64,000 nucleotides of DNA. Source: Candidatus Enterococcus huntleyi. Lineage in GTDB: Bacteria > Bacillota > Bacilli > Lactobacillales > Enterococcaceae. Location: positions 62,001 through 126,000 of the forward strand of contig NZ_MAEJ01000032.1 in NCBI RefSeq assembly GCF_009933175.1. The letters are read 5' to 3'. Position numbers and translations under genes: made by a program. The notes below the pieces were generated by a model. It was not told the origin of the DNA. It did no database searches and saw only the letters and a program-made list of their open reading frames with translations. The number at the start of each line of letters is the position of its first letter. Position 1 is the stretch's first letter. Shown here piece by piece: positions 45,859 through 54,381 of the stretch.

Positions 45859-46189
45859 ATTAATAAGAACCCTTGAAAAAGAACGAGAAACTTATATTGC
45901 TAGTGGTAGCTCAGAGGATAAGGCGGTAGCGTTTGGCTTATCTATCGCTATTCGTGAGATTGAGAAACAACCACAGCTCAACGATAATCAGAAGATTGTG
46001 CTTGATTGGCTACAACTACAGACAAACTCAGATAGTACACCGATGCAAACAATTTTTTGGATGATGAATAAAGCAGCATGGGGGAGACTTGACGAATTAA
46101 GAGAGCCAATCATGGGCTTAAATAGGGAGCAACAAGCCCAAGTCCTAGAAGTATTTGCTAAGTGGGCGCAGGAAATGGAGTGTGAGTAA
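45851..46189 (+). CDS. Phage protein, 112 aa
   Basis: Unrecognised, possibly DUF1642-like. GTG 45851 lies 10 nt after AAGGAG; GTG 45842 is also possible. Overlaps yopX. Helical (LIRTLEKERETYIASGSSEDK). Confidence 0.55.
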   Translation: MSELIRTLEKERETYIASGSSEDKAVAFGLSIAIREIEKQPQLNDNQKIVLDWLQLQTNSDSTPMQTIFWMMNKAAWGRLDELREPIMGLNREQQAQVLEVFAKWAQEMECE

Positions 46190-46432
46190 ATGAGTGATGG
46201 ATTCAGCACTTTAGACGAGTATAAAGTCGGTTGGTGGAAAAAAGGAAATCACTATAGATATTGTTATGGAATATTTTGGGGCGGATTGACACCTTTTGTA
46301 AAGTATCGTACAAAATCAAGTCATTTATCCAACTCTAGAAAAGCAACTGCAATTAATGCTGTATGCGACAACTGGTTTCCAAAAGCGGAATACCTCGGAA
46401 TGGAATTAGAACAGGAGGGTGAAACGGAATGA
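46190..46432 (+). CDS. Phage protein, 80 aa
   Basis: Unrecognised. Starts directly after the preceding stop. Rich in Trp, Tyr and Gly (VGWWKKGNHYRYCYGIFWGG). Confidence 0.55.
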   Translation: MSDGFSTLDEYKVGWWKKGNHYRYCYGIFWGGLTPFVKYRTKSSHLSNSRKATAINAVCDNWFPKAEYLGMELEQEGETE

Positions 46433-46740
46433 AAGCCTATATCATCGGTTTAGAAAGTGATCCAGATGTTGGCAATGAAATAGTTTTTGCCAAAAACAAT
46501 AAAGAAGCAAGAAAACAAGCGCTTGGACTTGATTTAACTGACACGAGAGAGAATTACATTGATGTGACTGTTAGACGCTATTCAGCCTTAGATAACATGG
46601 AAAATAGTTCACATCGAGATATATCGTTAAAACAATGGCAGCTAGGATGGTATTTTTTTCAAGACGGTTGCCCATCACCACCAGAAGAACACACAGATGA
46701 AGATTTTTACGAGTGGTATGACAGGGTATATAAAAAATGA
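46429..46740 (+). CDS. Phage protein, 103 aa
   Basis: Unrecognised. Overlaps the previous stop by 4 nt. FAKNNKEARKQALGLDLTDT and an acidic tail with GWYFFQDGCPSPPEEHTDED. Confidence 0.6.
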   Translation: MKAYIIGLESDPDVGNEIVFAKNNKEARKQALGLDLTDTRENYIDVTVRRYSALDNMENSSHRDISLKQWQLGWYFFQDGCPSPPEEHTDEDFYEWYDRVYKK

Positions 46741-46754
46741 ATGAGGTGGATTAA

Positions 46755-46964
46755 TTGAAATTTAAAGCTAAACCAATCAAAGAAATGTCAAAAGAAGATT
46801 TAGAATACATTGAGTTCAAACCAGATGCCGAAGGTTATATCCATGGTTTTTATGTTGATGGATACATTGTAGGAAAAGTAATAGAAGCAAATAGTGAGTA
46901 CATTTCTCTAGAAAACTGGTGTCCAGTAGACGTGGATACATTACAAATGGAGGACGAAGAATGA
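46755..46964 (+). CDS. Phage protein, 69 aa
   Basis: TTG start after GAGGTGG. Unrecognised small acidic protein (KEMSKEDLEYIEFKPDAEGY). Confidence 0.55.
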   Translation: MKFKAKPIKEMSKEDLEYIEFKPDAEGYIHGFYVDGYIVGKVIEANSEYISLENWCPVDVDTLQMEDEE

Positions 46965-47278
46965 ATAATAGGCACCGTAGGCTTAAAAAAATAAAAGGTA
47001 AAAAAATCAAATACTTGTTTCTCAAAAAAGGAGCAAAGGGATATCACAAGACCATAACTTTCACATCTTTTGGAGAAATTATCGATGTACACAGTCAGAC
47101 TAAAAGGTGGTTCATTGGCAACTTAGCTCAACCTTATGGAATGTTAATGATAAATGTTAAGTTCCGAAAAAAAGACTGCATACAGCTTTCTCCACAAGAA
47201 ACCAAACGTATCTTTTTAAAACATCCTTATCACGATGAAAATGACTATAAGTATTGGTTTGGCGAAGATGCTGTTTAA
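46961..47278 (+). CDS. Phage protein, 105 aa, basic
   Basis: ATG 46961 overlaps the previous stop (ATGA). A strongly basic start (NNRHRRLKKIKGKKIKYLFL) suggests nucleic-acid binding; otherwise unrecognised. Confidence 0.6.
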   Translation: MNNRHRRLKKIKGKKIKYLFLKKGAKGYHKTITFTSFGEIIDVHSQTKRWFIGNLAQPYGMLMINVKFRKKDCIQLSPQETKRIFLKHPYHDENDYKYWFGEDAV

Positions 47279-47291
47279 AGGAGTGGATTAA

Positions 47292-47441
47292 ATGTACACA
47301 TACGAAGTGAACTACATCAACTACAAAGGCGTTCCAAAAAAAGAGTACATCTTTGCCGATGGTCAGAAGGACGCAGAAGCAAAAGCTATGGTGGTTCAAG
47401 GAATTTACAGGCTGGTTAGTGTGGAGGAGGTCAGAGAATGA
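47292..47441 (+). CDS. Small phage protein, 49 aa
   Basis: ATG 47292 after AAGGAGTGG. Encodes MYTYEVNYINYKGVPKKEYI followed by 29 more residues; beta-strand-rich, typical small phage protein. Overlaps the next gene by 4 nt. Confidence 0.6.
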   Translation: MYTYEVNYINYKGVPKKEYIFADGQKDAEAKAMVVQGIYRLVSVEEVRE

Positions 47442-47755
47442 AAATCATATCTGGAGCAAGGCGTAGTGGGAAAACTGCTCAGTTGATAAAAGAATCGGCT
47501 GAAACGGGAAGATATATTTTAGTAAGGTCAACTTCGGAAGTTGATAGCTTGGTTCGTTTGGCTAGAGAGTTAAATGTTAGCATGCCATACCCTGTAACCA
47601 TATCAGAAGTGACTAACGGAAAAACAAAAGGTTCTTCAATGGAACGTGAAGGAATATTAGTTGATAACGCCATGAATGTATTACAAGAGCTATTACAGGT
47701 CAAAATTATGGGAGCAACAGTAGAGCTTGATTTAATAGAAAAAAGAGACAGCTGA
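47438..47755 (+). CDS. P-loop phage protein, 105 aa
   Basis: Starts MKIISGARRSGKTAQLIKES, a Walker A motif. No further ATPase motif is clear apart from GILVDNA, a possible Walker B-like strand. It may bind nucleotide; the role is unknown. Confidence 0.65.
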   Translation: MKIISGARRSGKTAQLIKESAETGRYILVRSTSEVDSLVRLARELNVSMPYPVTISEVTNGKTKGSSMEREGILVDNAMNVLQELLQVKIMGATVELDLIEKRDS

Positions 47756-47843
47756 CCACTCGCTGTCTCAATGTAAAAGCAAGTCCTAGTTTCCGCTAGG
47801 TACTAGACGAACCACAAAACGTTAGTTCTCAAACGTGGTTCGT
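47744..47843 (+). other. Cluster of three hairpins
   Basis: AGACAGC/GCTGTCT (47745-47769), CCTAG/CTAGG (47785-47800) and ACGAACCAC/GTGGTTCGT (47807-47843, followed by TTATATAATAG) lie in a row. The last could be a terminator with a weak T-run. Confidence 0.45.
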
Positions 47844-47910
47844 TTATATAATAGCATAACACGATGTATTTTTTAAGGGATTTTAGAAAGTTCTAATATG
47901 GAGGTCAAGG

Positions 47911-48000
47911 ATGGGAAAAACTAAATCAAAAATAAAAAAGAAAAAGCGTCGCTTGCAGGAAAAAGCATCAGCAAACGGCACTCAAAAAAAGTCAAAATAA
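47911..48000 (+). CDS. Very small basic phage protein, 29 aa
   Basis: GGAGG before ATG 47911. Sequence starts MGKTKSKIKKKKRRLQEKAS; about half Lys/Arg. Short basic proteins like this recur in phage early regions. Confidence 0.5.
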   Translation: MGKTKSKIKKKKRRLQEKASANGTQKKSK

Positions 48001-48059
48001 AAAGCCGAGATTTCTCCCGACAGCCAAGTTAATTATACCATATAGGAGGAATCTAGGGA

Positions 48060-48551
48060 ATGACATTACTACCAGAACTGGACTATAAACAAACGAGAGA
48101 CAACGCAAGAGACGTTCTTAAAAGTTGCAGAAGCCTGCAACGCAGGAGTGGAGTAGTTGTTGCCTTGGAATCTCCTGTATTGTCAGATATGCCGAGACAC
48201 CATAGCAACCGAAACAACACTGAACATTCTATGATAAAGTCGCTTGAGTTAGTTAATAAAGGCTATATCAATATGCTAGCTGATGAACGAAAGAAACTAC
48301 AAGCGATTGTCTCAGCGCTCAAATCTCTATCTGATGTCTCGCAAAGCATACTTTATTATTCATACTGTGTAGCGAATCCTAGCAGCACGATTAAATTAAG
48401 CAGAATGATTAAAGTATACAGAGAAGACGAATTAGGAAAATCAGAAGTCTTGCACTATAGTGTGAAAAATATCGAAAAGCTTAAAGCTTCAGCGTTAATA
48501 GAGTTTGCAGAAGCATATCATTATGAAAATCTGTTAGCTTTTAAAAAATAG
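48060..48551 (+). CDS. ArpU family late transcriptional regulator
   Basis: 163 aa with the ArpU layout: LLPELDYKQTRDNARDVLKS at the start and a C-terminal sigma-4-like helix region (ILYYSYCVANPSSTIKLSRMI). The family is thought to switch on late phage genes. It is the last early gene before the structural block. GGAGG is 12 nt upstream. Confidence 0.85.
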   Translation: MTLLPELDYKQTRDNARDVLKSCRSLQRRSGVVVALESPVLSDMPRHHSNRNNTEHSMIKSLELVNKGYINMLADERKKLQAIVSALKSLSDVSQSILYYSYCVANPSSTIKLSRMIKVYREDELGKSEVLHYSVKNIEKLKASALIEFAEAYHYENLLAFKK

Positions 48552-48682
48552 GGTTTTTTTAGGGAAAAAATAGGGAAATAGTAGGGTTTTTCGGTTAAAA
48601 AGCGAGTTATTATGATATTGTCGAAAGTATTAGTTAACGAGCAACGAGACACACAATCAAATTATGAGGACGTCGGCTCAGA

Positions 48683-48712
48683 TTGACTAATCAGAGATAA
48701 TCTAGCTATATA
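48683..48712 (+). promoter_or_regulatory. Candidate late-region promoter
   Basis: TTGACT (48683-48688), 18-bp spacer, TATATA (48707-48712). The TCTAGCTA arm (48701-48708) has an inverted partner TAGCTAGA at 48757-48764. The 48552-48924 gap otherwise holds hairpins only and no gene. Confidence 0.5.
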
Positions 48713-48846
48713 AGCTTAACGACAAACTAAAAAAATCAATTAAATTTCTGTATCGGTAGCTAGATTTTACACATGCAAACAGGAGAGCAAAGTTTTAAAC
48801 CTGTTCACACAAAAAATAAAACATCAATTGTTTTCATGTGAAATTG

Positions 48847-48903
48847 CGGCAGTCAATTGCAAGTAGATGGACACTATTGTAGTTCACTGCCGCTTAATAT
48901 TTT
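48847..48903 (+). terminator. Probable terminator or leader hairpin before DUF6275 gene
   Basis: GCGGCAGT pairs with ACTGCCGC, followed by TTAATATTTT. Confidence 0.5.
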
Positions 48904-48924
48904 ATTAATTAGGAGGAGATACGA

Positions 48925-49155
48925 ATGGATAACAATAGATTTATTGAAAAATGCAAAGATATTATTGAAGCTAGAGGGATTAAGAGAGAGTCGATTTTCG
49001 TTGTATGGAGCTGTAAGACATTGCAAAACAACAAAGCAATCTTATCTTACGCTGAAAAAGGCGCTCCTTTATACGAGTTAACCCATAATGGAGATAAGAA
49101 AGAAATATATGTTGATACTTATCAAAAAGAATCAAATGAATGTGTAGAAGTTTAG
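48925..49155 (+). CDS. DUF6275-like phage protein, 76 aa
   Basis: GGAGGAG before ATG 48925. VVWSCKTLQNNKAILS and YELTHNGDKKEIYVDTYQK are characteristic of this phage family of unknown function. It precedes two tRNA-like sequences. Confidence 0.75.
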   Translation: MDNNRFIEKCKDIIEARGIKRESIFVVWSCKTLQNNKAILSYAEKGAPLYELTHNGDKKEIYVDTYQKESNECVEV

Positions 49156-49163
49156 TAATTATT

Positions 49164-49239
49164 AAGTCACTGTGGCGGAAAGGGTAACGCCTATCTCAGT
49201 TTGAGGTACGACTTGCAAGGTTCGATTCCTTGCCAGTGA
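49164..49239 (+). tRNA. tRNA-like sequence 1, possible anticodon GTT
   Basis: A 7-bp acceptor stem GTCACTG/CAGTGAC, D-arm GGCG...CGCC, anticodon stem TATCT/AGGTA, and T-arm CAAGG-TTCGATT-CCTTG are present. The loop CAGTTTG would give GTT (Asn), but position 33 is A instead of the near-universal T, and one extra C separates T-stem and acceptor. No CCA is encoded. It may be an odd phage tRNA or a tRNA mimic. Confidence 0.55.
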
Positions 49240-49242
49240 CAT

Positions 49243-49346
49243 TAGTAAGTGTGGCGGAATTGGATAAACGCGCGGTGCCGACCGTGACTGCTAAAAAGGG
49301 TGCGCGCCGAATGCAGTCGTTGCAGGTTCAAGTCCTGTCACTTACG
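49243..49346 (+). tRNA. tRNA-like sequence 2, class II with degenerate anticodon arm
   Basis: A 7-bp acceptor stem GTAAGTG/CACTTAC, a D-arm identical in style to tRNA-Leu (TGGCGGAATTGGATAAACGC), and a T-arm GCAGG-TTCAAGT-CCTGT are present. A long variable arm, GACTGC...GCAGTC, encloses 21 nt. The anticodon arm CGCGGT-GCCG-ACCGTG has too small a loop for a normal anticodon. Discriminator base G. Identity cannot be assigned. Confidence 0.45.
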
Positions 49347-49413
49347 TTGCAACCGAGGACAGGTGGATATGTGGAGAGTAAAACTCGTGTAGGTTGCTTA
49401 AGTTAATACAATC

Positions 49414-49439
49414 AAGTCACTCTCACGAGTGGCTTTTTT
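49414..49439 (+). terminator. Terminator after the tRNA-like pair
   Basis: AAGTCACTC pairs with GAGTGGCTT over TCAC loop, followed by TTTTTT. Just upstream GCAACC/GGTTGC (about 49348-49398) forms another hairpin. Confidence 0.75.
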
Positions 49440-49463
49440 AGTACATAGGGAGGAGAGCTTATC

Positions 49464-49781
49464 ATGAAAGTATTTTATGAAGCGAAAGTGGAGATAGTTG
49501 TTGCTGACGGATTTGTGGATGTTTATAAAAAAGCGATTGAGCTTGAAAATGAACGTTACTTTATAAATAATCCTATTTTTAATAGCGACAATCAATTAGT
49601 TAGTGATTCTGTGAAATCTGTTTGGTCTGGAAATACTGTTTCTATTATCAAGAATATTGATGATTCACTTACTATCTTTATTATCTCAAGAACATTGCAA
49701 AATTTAGAAGTCGCTGTTAAGTCATTCGAGAGTATGGGTGGGACTGCTGTGTATACAAATTATAGGGAGGATAGACAATGA
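49464..49781 (+). CDS. Phage protein, 105 aa
   Basis: Unrecognised. GGAGGAG before ATG 49464. Alternating strands and helices (VFYEAKVEIVVADGFVDVYK). Confidence 0.6.
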   Translation: MKVFYEAKVEIVVADGFVDVYKKAIELENERYFINNPIFNSDNQLVSDSVKSVWSGNTVSIIKNIDDSLTIFIISRTLQNLEVAVKSFESMGGTAVYTNYREDRQ

Positions 49782-50191
49782 AAGTATTAGTTAGGAAGTC
49801 GATTGCTGGTAACGAGTATTGGGATACAAAAAAGAAAAAATCATTATTTGTACCAAAAGGAACAGAGCCAAGTTTTAAAGTAACTGAAAATCCTAAGTCA
49901 ATGATCACACATGAAGGGGATAAGTTGATTGTCGCTTATGACGAATCAGGAGATAAGGATAAAACAGTTTATTCGGAAATGGTCCAGAACAAAGACGAGA
50001 CAGTTGAAGAACAAGATATTACGGTTGTTGAGAATACTGTTCAAGATGAACAGCCATCTGAATTGGATAATATGAAAGCCAAGGAGTTACGAGCATATGC
50101 AGAAAAGAACGACATTGAAATTCCATCTGCTATCCGCGCTAAAGGCGACATCCTAGAAATCATCAAAGAATATAAAGGGCGAGGTAAATAG
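49778..50191 (+). CDS. Phage protein with C-terminal HeH/SAP-like helix, 137 aa
   Basis: Overlaps the previous stop by 4 nt. N-terminal beta part, an acidic linker (about 65-95), and a C-terminal helix-extension-helix (MKAKELRAYAEKNDIEIPSA) typical of DNA-binding SAP/LEM-type ends of phage head-region proteins. Confidence 0.65.
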   Translation: MKVLVRKSIAGNEYWDTKKKKSLFVPKGTEPSFKVTENPKSMITHEGDKLIVAYDESGDKDKTVYSEMVQNKDETVEEQDITVVENTVQDEQPSELDNMKAKELRAYAEKNDIEIPSAIRAKGDILEIIKEYKGRGK

Positions 50192-50192
50192 A

Positions 50193-50477
50193 ATGACTTT
50201 CAAACTTAACCTAGAAACTATGGAAGAAATATCAGAAAAATACAAAGGCAGGTTTACCGAATTTGAAAAAGGGATAAAAGAAGACGATCCTAAAGCAATG
50301 TTTACTCTTATAGAAGTAGCTCTTTCTCATAAAGAAGATAGTTCATTGTTAAAAATACTTTATTGTATGGGAGTAAATGGATTCAGTATTGTAGAAAGAT
50401 CAGTTACCGAAGAAATACTTAATGGGTTTTTAAGTTCTCTTTGGGACACAACGGACTTAGAAAATGTTTTAAAATGA
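50193..50477 (+). CDS. Phage protein, 94 aa
   Basis: Unrecognised. Helical, acidic (LETMEEISEKYKGRFTEFEK). Lies between the SAP-like gene and HNH; overlaps HNH by 4 nt. Confidence 0.6.
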   Translation: MTFKLNLETMEEISEKYKGRFTEFEKGIKEDDPKAMFTLIEVALSHKEDSSLLKILYCMGVNGFSIVERSVTEEILNGFLSSLWDTTDLENVLK

Positions 50478-50842
50478 AGTACTGTGGATTTGACGGATGT
50501 CAGGTCAAGATAGAACGTGGCACCTATTGTAAAGAACATGCACTAAGGCGTAAGAACAAAGCAAAGAAGAGTGCGTACCACCATGAGAACAAACCATTCT
50601 ATCGGACACAAGCATGGCGTGATGTTTCTGATTTTGTTTATGAAAGAGAAGGTGGTTGTTGTCAAAGATGTGGTCGCTTTGTATTTGGAAGGCAAGCACA
50701 TAGACACCACGTAGTACCGATCAAAAAGAACGACATGCTCAAGCTTGATCCAAATAATATTCGCTTATTATGTCCAACATGTCATGTAATTGAAGAAAAT
50801 GAGACAGACGAGAAGAAAGTTTTCCCGTCTTATTTTGATTAA
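50474..50842 (+). CDS. HNH endonuclease
   Basis: 122 aa. Zinc-binding CxxC pairs (CCQRCG and CPTCH) frame the HNH core: HRHHVVPIKKNDMLKLDP, then NNIRLLCPTCH. Located next to the terminase, as in cos phages where HNH assists DNA packaging. ATG 50474 overlaps the preceding stop. Confidence 0.9.
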   Translation: MKYCGFDGCQVKIERGTYCKEHALRRKNKAKKSAYHHENKPFYRTQAWRDVSDFVYEREGGCCQRCGRFVFGRQAHRHHVVPIKKNDMLKLDPNNIRLLCPTCHVIEENETDEKKVFPSYFD

Positions 50843-50952
50843 CCCCCCCTATCCTTTTCTGATAATTTTGTTCGCCGGGAGATAGGGTAGAGGGAGTTAC
50901 GCGCATCGTTTTTTTTCAAATTTCAAAAACAAAAGGGGGGTATGTATAAAAA
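50843..50952 (+). other. Candidate cos region
   Basis: The gap between HNH and small terminase holds CCCCCCTATCC (about 50845-50855), GGGAGATAGGG (50878-50888), a T-run and AAAGGGGGGTATG (50932-50944), arranged as imperfect inverted repeats. In HNH/P27-terminase phages the cos site lies here. Not proven by sequence alone. Confidence 0.45.
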
Positions 50953-51405
50953 ATGACGACTAAAGCGCAACGTAAAGCGATTGTTGATGAGAAAATTACT
51001 GCGGAAAAGGCGCGAATTTTGCATATTATGCAATTGTCCGATATCTATACAATTACCCTTGATCCGTTGATTGAATCTTATCTGGATATCTTTGAAATTT
51101 ATCAATATAAATTTTTGGCGTGGAAAGAGAAAGGATTTCCTGAAACGCAAAAATACACGAACAAGTCTGGAGCAACCAATCCCTCAAAACATCCTTTAGC
51201 TCAACAAGTGGAAACTTGGTCTGATAAAAAGATAAAAGCACTTGATTTGCTAGGATTAACAAATAAATCTGTAGGAAGTAAAAAAGTTACTGGTGGTTCC
51301 ACTGCAAGAATGAATGAAGAAATTAAAAGACCAGAGGAATCACATATGGATGAATTTACTAAGCATAGGAATAAATGGCGTCCGAAAGAAGGTGCTAATT
51401 TATGA
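50953..51405 (+). CDS. Terminase small subunit, P27 family
   Basis: 150 aa. ATTKAQRK-like start (TTKAQRKAIVDEKITAEKA), a helical centre (LIESYLDIFEIYQYKF) and a tail ending MDEFTKHRNKWRPK fit P27-type DNA-recognition subunits. Overlaps the large subunit by 4 nt. Confidence 0.82.
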   Translation: MTTKAQRKAIVDEKITAEKARILHIMQLSDIYTITLDPLIESYLDIFEIYQYKFLAWKEKGFPETQKYTNKSGATNPSKHPLAQQVETWSDKKIKALDLLGLTNKSVGSKKVTGGSTARMNEEIKRPEESHMDEFTKHRNKWRPKEGANL

Positions 51406-53129
51406 TTGAACAAGGTGTGAATTACGCGGATTTATTTGCAAAAGAGGTGAGAAAACACCCTGAAAAATATCCTAAAACGGTTAGACTTTCAATTGATCGT
51501 TGGTACAAATGGAAAAAAAGAAAAGATATTTGGTTTGATGTAAACCGTGCAAATGAAATGATGGACTGGGTGGAAACATTTATTGTCCATACAAAGGGTG
51601 ATATGGTAGGGAAACCGTTTATTCTGGAACCTTGGGAGAAATTTATTTATTCATGGATTTATGGTTGGGTAAAAGAAAACGAAAAAGGAAAAACGGTTCG
51701 GGTTACGCGTGAAGCATATGTTCAAATTCCTAAAAAAAATGGAAAAACCCTAATCGCGGTTGGTTCTTTGGGTTACGCAATGTATGGCGAAGGAGCTTTA
51801 TCTGTAAACTGTTATGCGTGCGCATCTGATTTTGCACAAGCACAGTATGCAGCACAGCCGTTTGCGGATGCAATCTTAAATAATCCGTATTTGCTCGAAG
51901 GAACTAAAATTTTTAAAGGACCAAAAGGAACAGTATCTAGCATTACTTATGAATATTTGAGCGGAGAACTTGCATTAAAGAATAAACTAATTGTGCAAAC
52001 ACAAAATATTGATAATATTGAGGGTTCCAATCCTTATTTCATTGTGAATGATGAATTGCACAAACAAGAAAAAATGGAGCAGTATGACAACTTCAAGTCG
52101 GCACAGATATCACTAGCTCAACCGTTAATGCTTAATATTTCAACAGCTGGTAAAGGTTCATCGTCGGTTGGCATGCGTGTTTATCGTGAAGCAAAAGAAG
52201 TTTTGCAGAAGGATGATAACGATTCTAACTTTGTTTTAATTTACGAACCAAACAAAAATTATGATTGGACTGATCGTAAAGTTTGGGAAATGTGTAATCC
52301 AAACTGGGGAATATCAGTGGACTTGTCAGCTTTGGAATCAGCTTTTAAAACTGCGCAACGTTCTGCTCATTCAAAAGCAGAATTCCTTACTAAACATTTA
52401 GATGTTTTTGTAAATAGTGCAGATAACTTTTTTGAGCAAGATCAAATAGAACCATGTTTAGTTTCATCAAAAGAACTAGGTAACTTGCAAAATGAACCTT
52501 GTTACGTAGGGTTGGATTTATCGAAAACACGGGACTTAACTTGTGTGTCTCTTAATTTCCCGACGTGGGATGAAGACGGAAAGTCCATTCTAAAAGTTAA
52601 ACAACTGTATTTCATACCAAGTGAAAATCTCGATTTTAGAGAAAAAGAAGACAACGTTCCTTATCGAGAATTGGAAGAGCAAGGATTTGTAGAATTCTGT
52701 GATGGTAAATTTATTGATCAAGAACAAATCGTCCAGTTTATACAAGACTGCATGGATTTGTATGATATCCAGCAAGTGAACTATGATCCAGCTATGAGTG
52801 ACAAAATTGTTGAGAGGTTAGAAAATCTTGGACTTGAGTGTATTGAGGTTCCTCAGTACGGTAAATATCTTAATTCAGCGTTTGATGACTCAGAAAGATT
52901 GTTTCATGAACAAAGAATACTATTCGATAATCCTTTGCTTTTGTACTGTACATTGAATGTGGTTGCTTTCACCAATACTCAAGGTTTAAAAATACCTAGT
53001 AAGAAGCAATCAAAAAAGAAGATTGATGGTTTCGTGGCGTTTTTATGTGCCCATAAAGAAACAATGGATCAAATGACTGACTTTGATGATGGTCAAATGG
53101 AAGAGTATTTAGGCAGCATTTATAGGTAA
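51402..53129 (+). CDS. Terminase large subunit
   Basis: 575 aa packaging motor. ATPase domain with PKKNGKT Walker A (110-116) and YFIVNDELHKQE (Walker B). The C-terminal RNase H-like nuclease begins at GLDLSKTRDLTCVSL with its first catalytic Asp. Further acidic residues lie in VNYDPAMSDKIVERLE and in the C-terminal region near IDGFVAFLCAHKE. It cuts cos DNA and drives packaging through the portal. Confidence 0.93.
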   Translation: MIEQGVNYADLFAKEVRKHPEKYPKTVRLSIDRWYKWKKRKDIWFDVNRANEMMDWVETFIVHTKGDMVGKPFILEPWEKFIYSWIYGWVKENEKGKTVRVTREAYVQIPKKNGKTLIAVGSLGYAMYGEGALSVNCYACASDFAQAQYAAQPFADAILNNPYLLEGTKIFKGPKGTVSSITYEYLSGELALKNKLIVQTQNIDNIEGSNPYFIVNDELHKQEKMEQYDNFKSAQISLAQPLMLNISTAGKGSSSVGMRVYREAKEVLQKDDNDSNFVLIYEPNKNYDWTDRKVWEMCNPNWGISVDLSALESAFKTAQRSAHSKAEFLTKHLDVFVNSADNFFEQDQIEPCLVSSKELGNLQNEPCYVGLDLSKTRDLTCVSLNFPTWDEDGKSILKVKQLYFIPSENLDFREKEDNVPYRELEEQGFVEFCDGKFIDQEQIVQFIQDCMDLYDIQQVNYDPAMSDKIVERLENLGLECIEVPQYGKYLNSAFDDSERLFHEQRILFDNPLLLYCTLNVVAFTNTQGLKIPSKKQSKKKIDGFVAFLCAHKETMDQMTDFDDGQMEEYLGSIYR

Positions 53130-53154
53130 ATTATTTGAAAGGCGGTGAGACTTA

Positions 53155-54381
53155 TTGAGATTAAGAGATAGAATTTCAAATGCAGTATTTTCATTCATAG
53201 AAAAACGAGGATACATTGAAGATATCTTTGGTAAAACAACACGATACGGGCAGAGATATGTTAATGATAATTCAATCATGGAATCTTCTGATGTATATGA
53301 ATTAGTTCAAGATATTTCTAATCAAGTTGCATTGGCTACTCCAATGGTAATCGGACCAGATGGACAAGAAATTAAAAATCATTTCTTGCTGAATATTCTG
53401 AATAACCCAAATGATTATCTAACTGGTTTCGAGTTTTCGAAGCTGGAAACAAATACACTTTTGATTAATGGTGAAACATTTCCCTTAACCGATCGTGATC
53501 AACTCCATTTGGCCTATGGCGTAACTACAAAAATCAATGAACGGCTGCAAGAAGAGTTTAGTATGAATGGTCAAGAGATTCCTGGTCAAATGATTCGACA
53601 TATTAAAAATATCGGAACTGATTCATTAAAAGGTGCCGGAATTATTGACCTAGCTCGAAACACGCTAGAAGGTGTTCTAAGCGCTGAAAAGGTATTAACA
53701 GATAAATACTCAAAAGGTGGATTACTTGCGTTCATGCTTAAACTGGATGCACATATTAATCCGAATAACAGTGCACAAACTCAAATCGTTTCAAAAATTC
53801 TTGATCAATTAGAAGGAACTCAAGATGACAATAATCACACAGTCAAGATGATTCCTTTAGGGAAAGGCTATTCTATCGAGACGCTAAAAAGCCCGGTTGA
53901 CGACACAGCAATTTTGAATTATTTAGGCGTATACAAGAAAGATCTAGGGAAATTTTTAGGAATCAATGTCGATACTTACCAAGCACTAATGAAATCAGAT
54001 ATTGAAAAAGCAATGATGTATTTGCATAACAAAGCAATTAAACCAATATTGAAAAACAAGGGCGAACATTACACTGCTCTTTTTTTTATGCCTAATTCTG
54101 GCTACCGAGTGGAGTGGAAAATCAATATTTTGGACTTCGTTCCTTATTCAACAAAAACAAACATCGGCTACAACATTGTGCGTACTGGTATTACTAGCCC
54201 GGATAATGTGGCAGAAATGCTCGGATTCCCTAAACAGAATACACCAGAAACGCAGGCAATCTATATTTCAAATGACTTATCAAGGATTGGACAGAAGAAT
54301 GCAACAGACAATTCTTTGCCTACTGGTGACGAGTTGAAGGGAGGTGATGGAAATGAAAAAGAAGGAAATTCGGACATTTGA
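53155..54381 (+). CDS. Portal protein, HK97 family
   Basis: 408 aa, TTG start after GGCGGTGAG. Typical stretches: SSDVYELVQDISNQVALATP, LLNILNNPNDYLTGFEF, and the C-terminal IGYNIVRTGITSPDNVAEML. Forms the dodecameric DNA entry ring. Its last 29 nt overlap the protease gene. Confidence 0.92.
   Translation: MRLRDRISNAVFSFIEKRGYIEDIFGKTTRYGQRYVNDNSIMESSDVYELVQDISNQVALATPMVIGPDGQEIKNHFLLNILNNPNDYLTGFEFSKLETNTLLINGETFPLTDRDQLHLAYGVTTKINERLQEEFSMNGQEIPGQMIRHIKNIGTDSLKGAGIIDLARNTLEGVLSAEKVLTDKYSKGGLLAFMLKLDAHINPNNSAQTQIVSKILDQLEGTQDDNNHTVKMIPLGKGYSIETLKSPVDDTAILNYLGVYKKDLGKFLGINVDTYQALMKSDIEKAMMYLHNKAIKPILKNKGEHYTALFFMPNSGYRVEWKINILDFVPYSTKTNIGYNIVRTGITSPDNVAEMLGFPKQNTPETQAIYISNDLSRIGQKNATDNSLPTGDELKGGDGNEKEGNSDI

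Noticed and set aside
48552-48924. A hidden gene in the gap after the ArpU gene
   Set aside because: All frames have early stops; only a promoter candidate and hairpins are seen.
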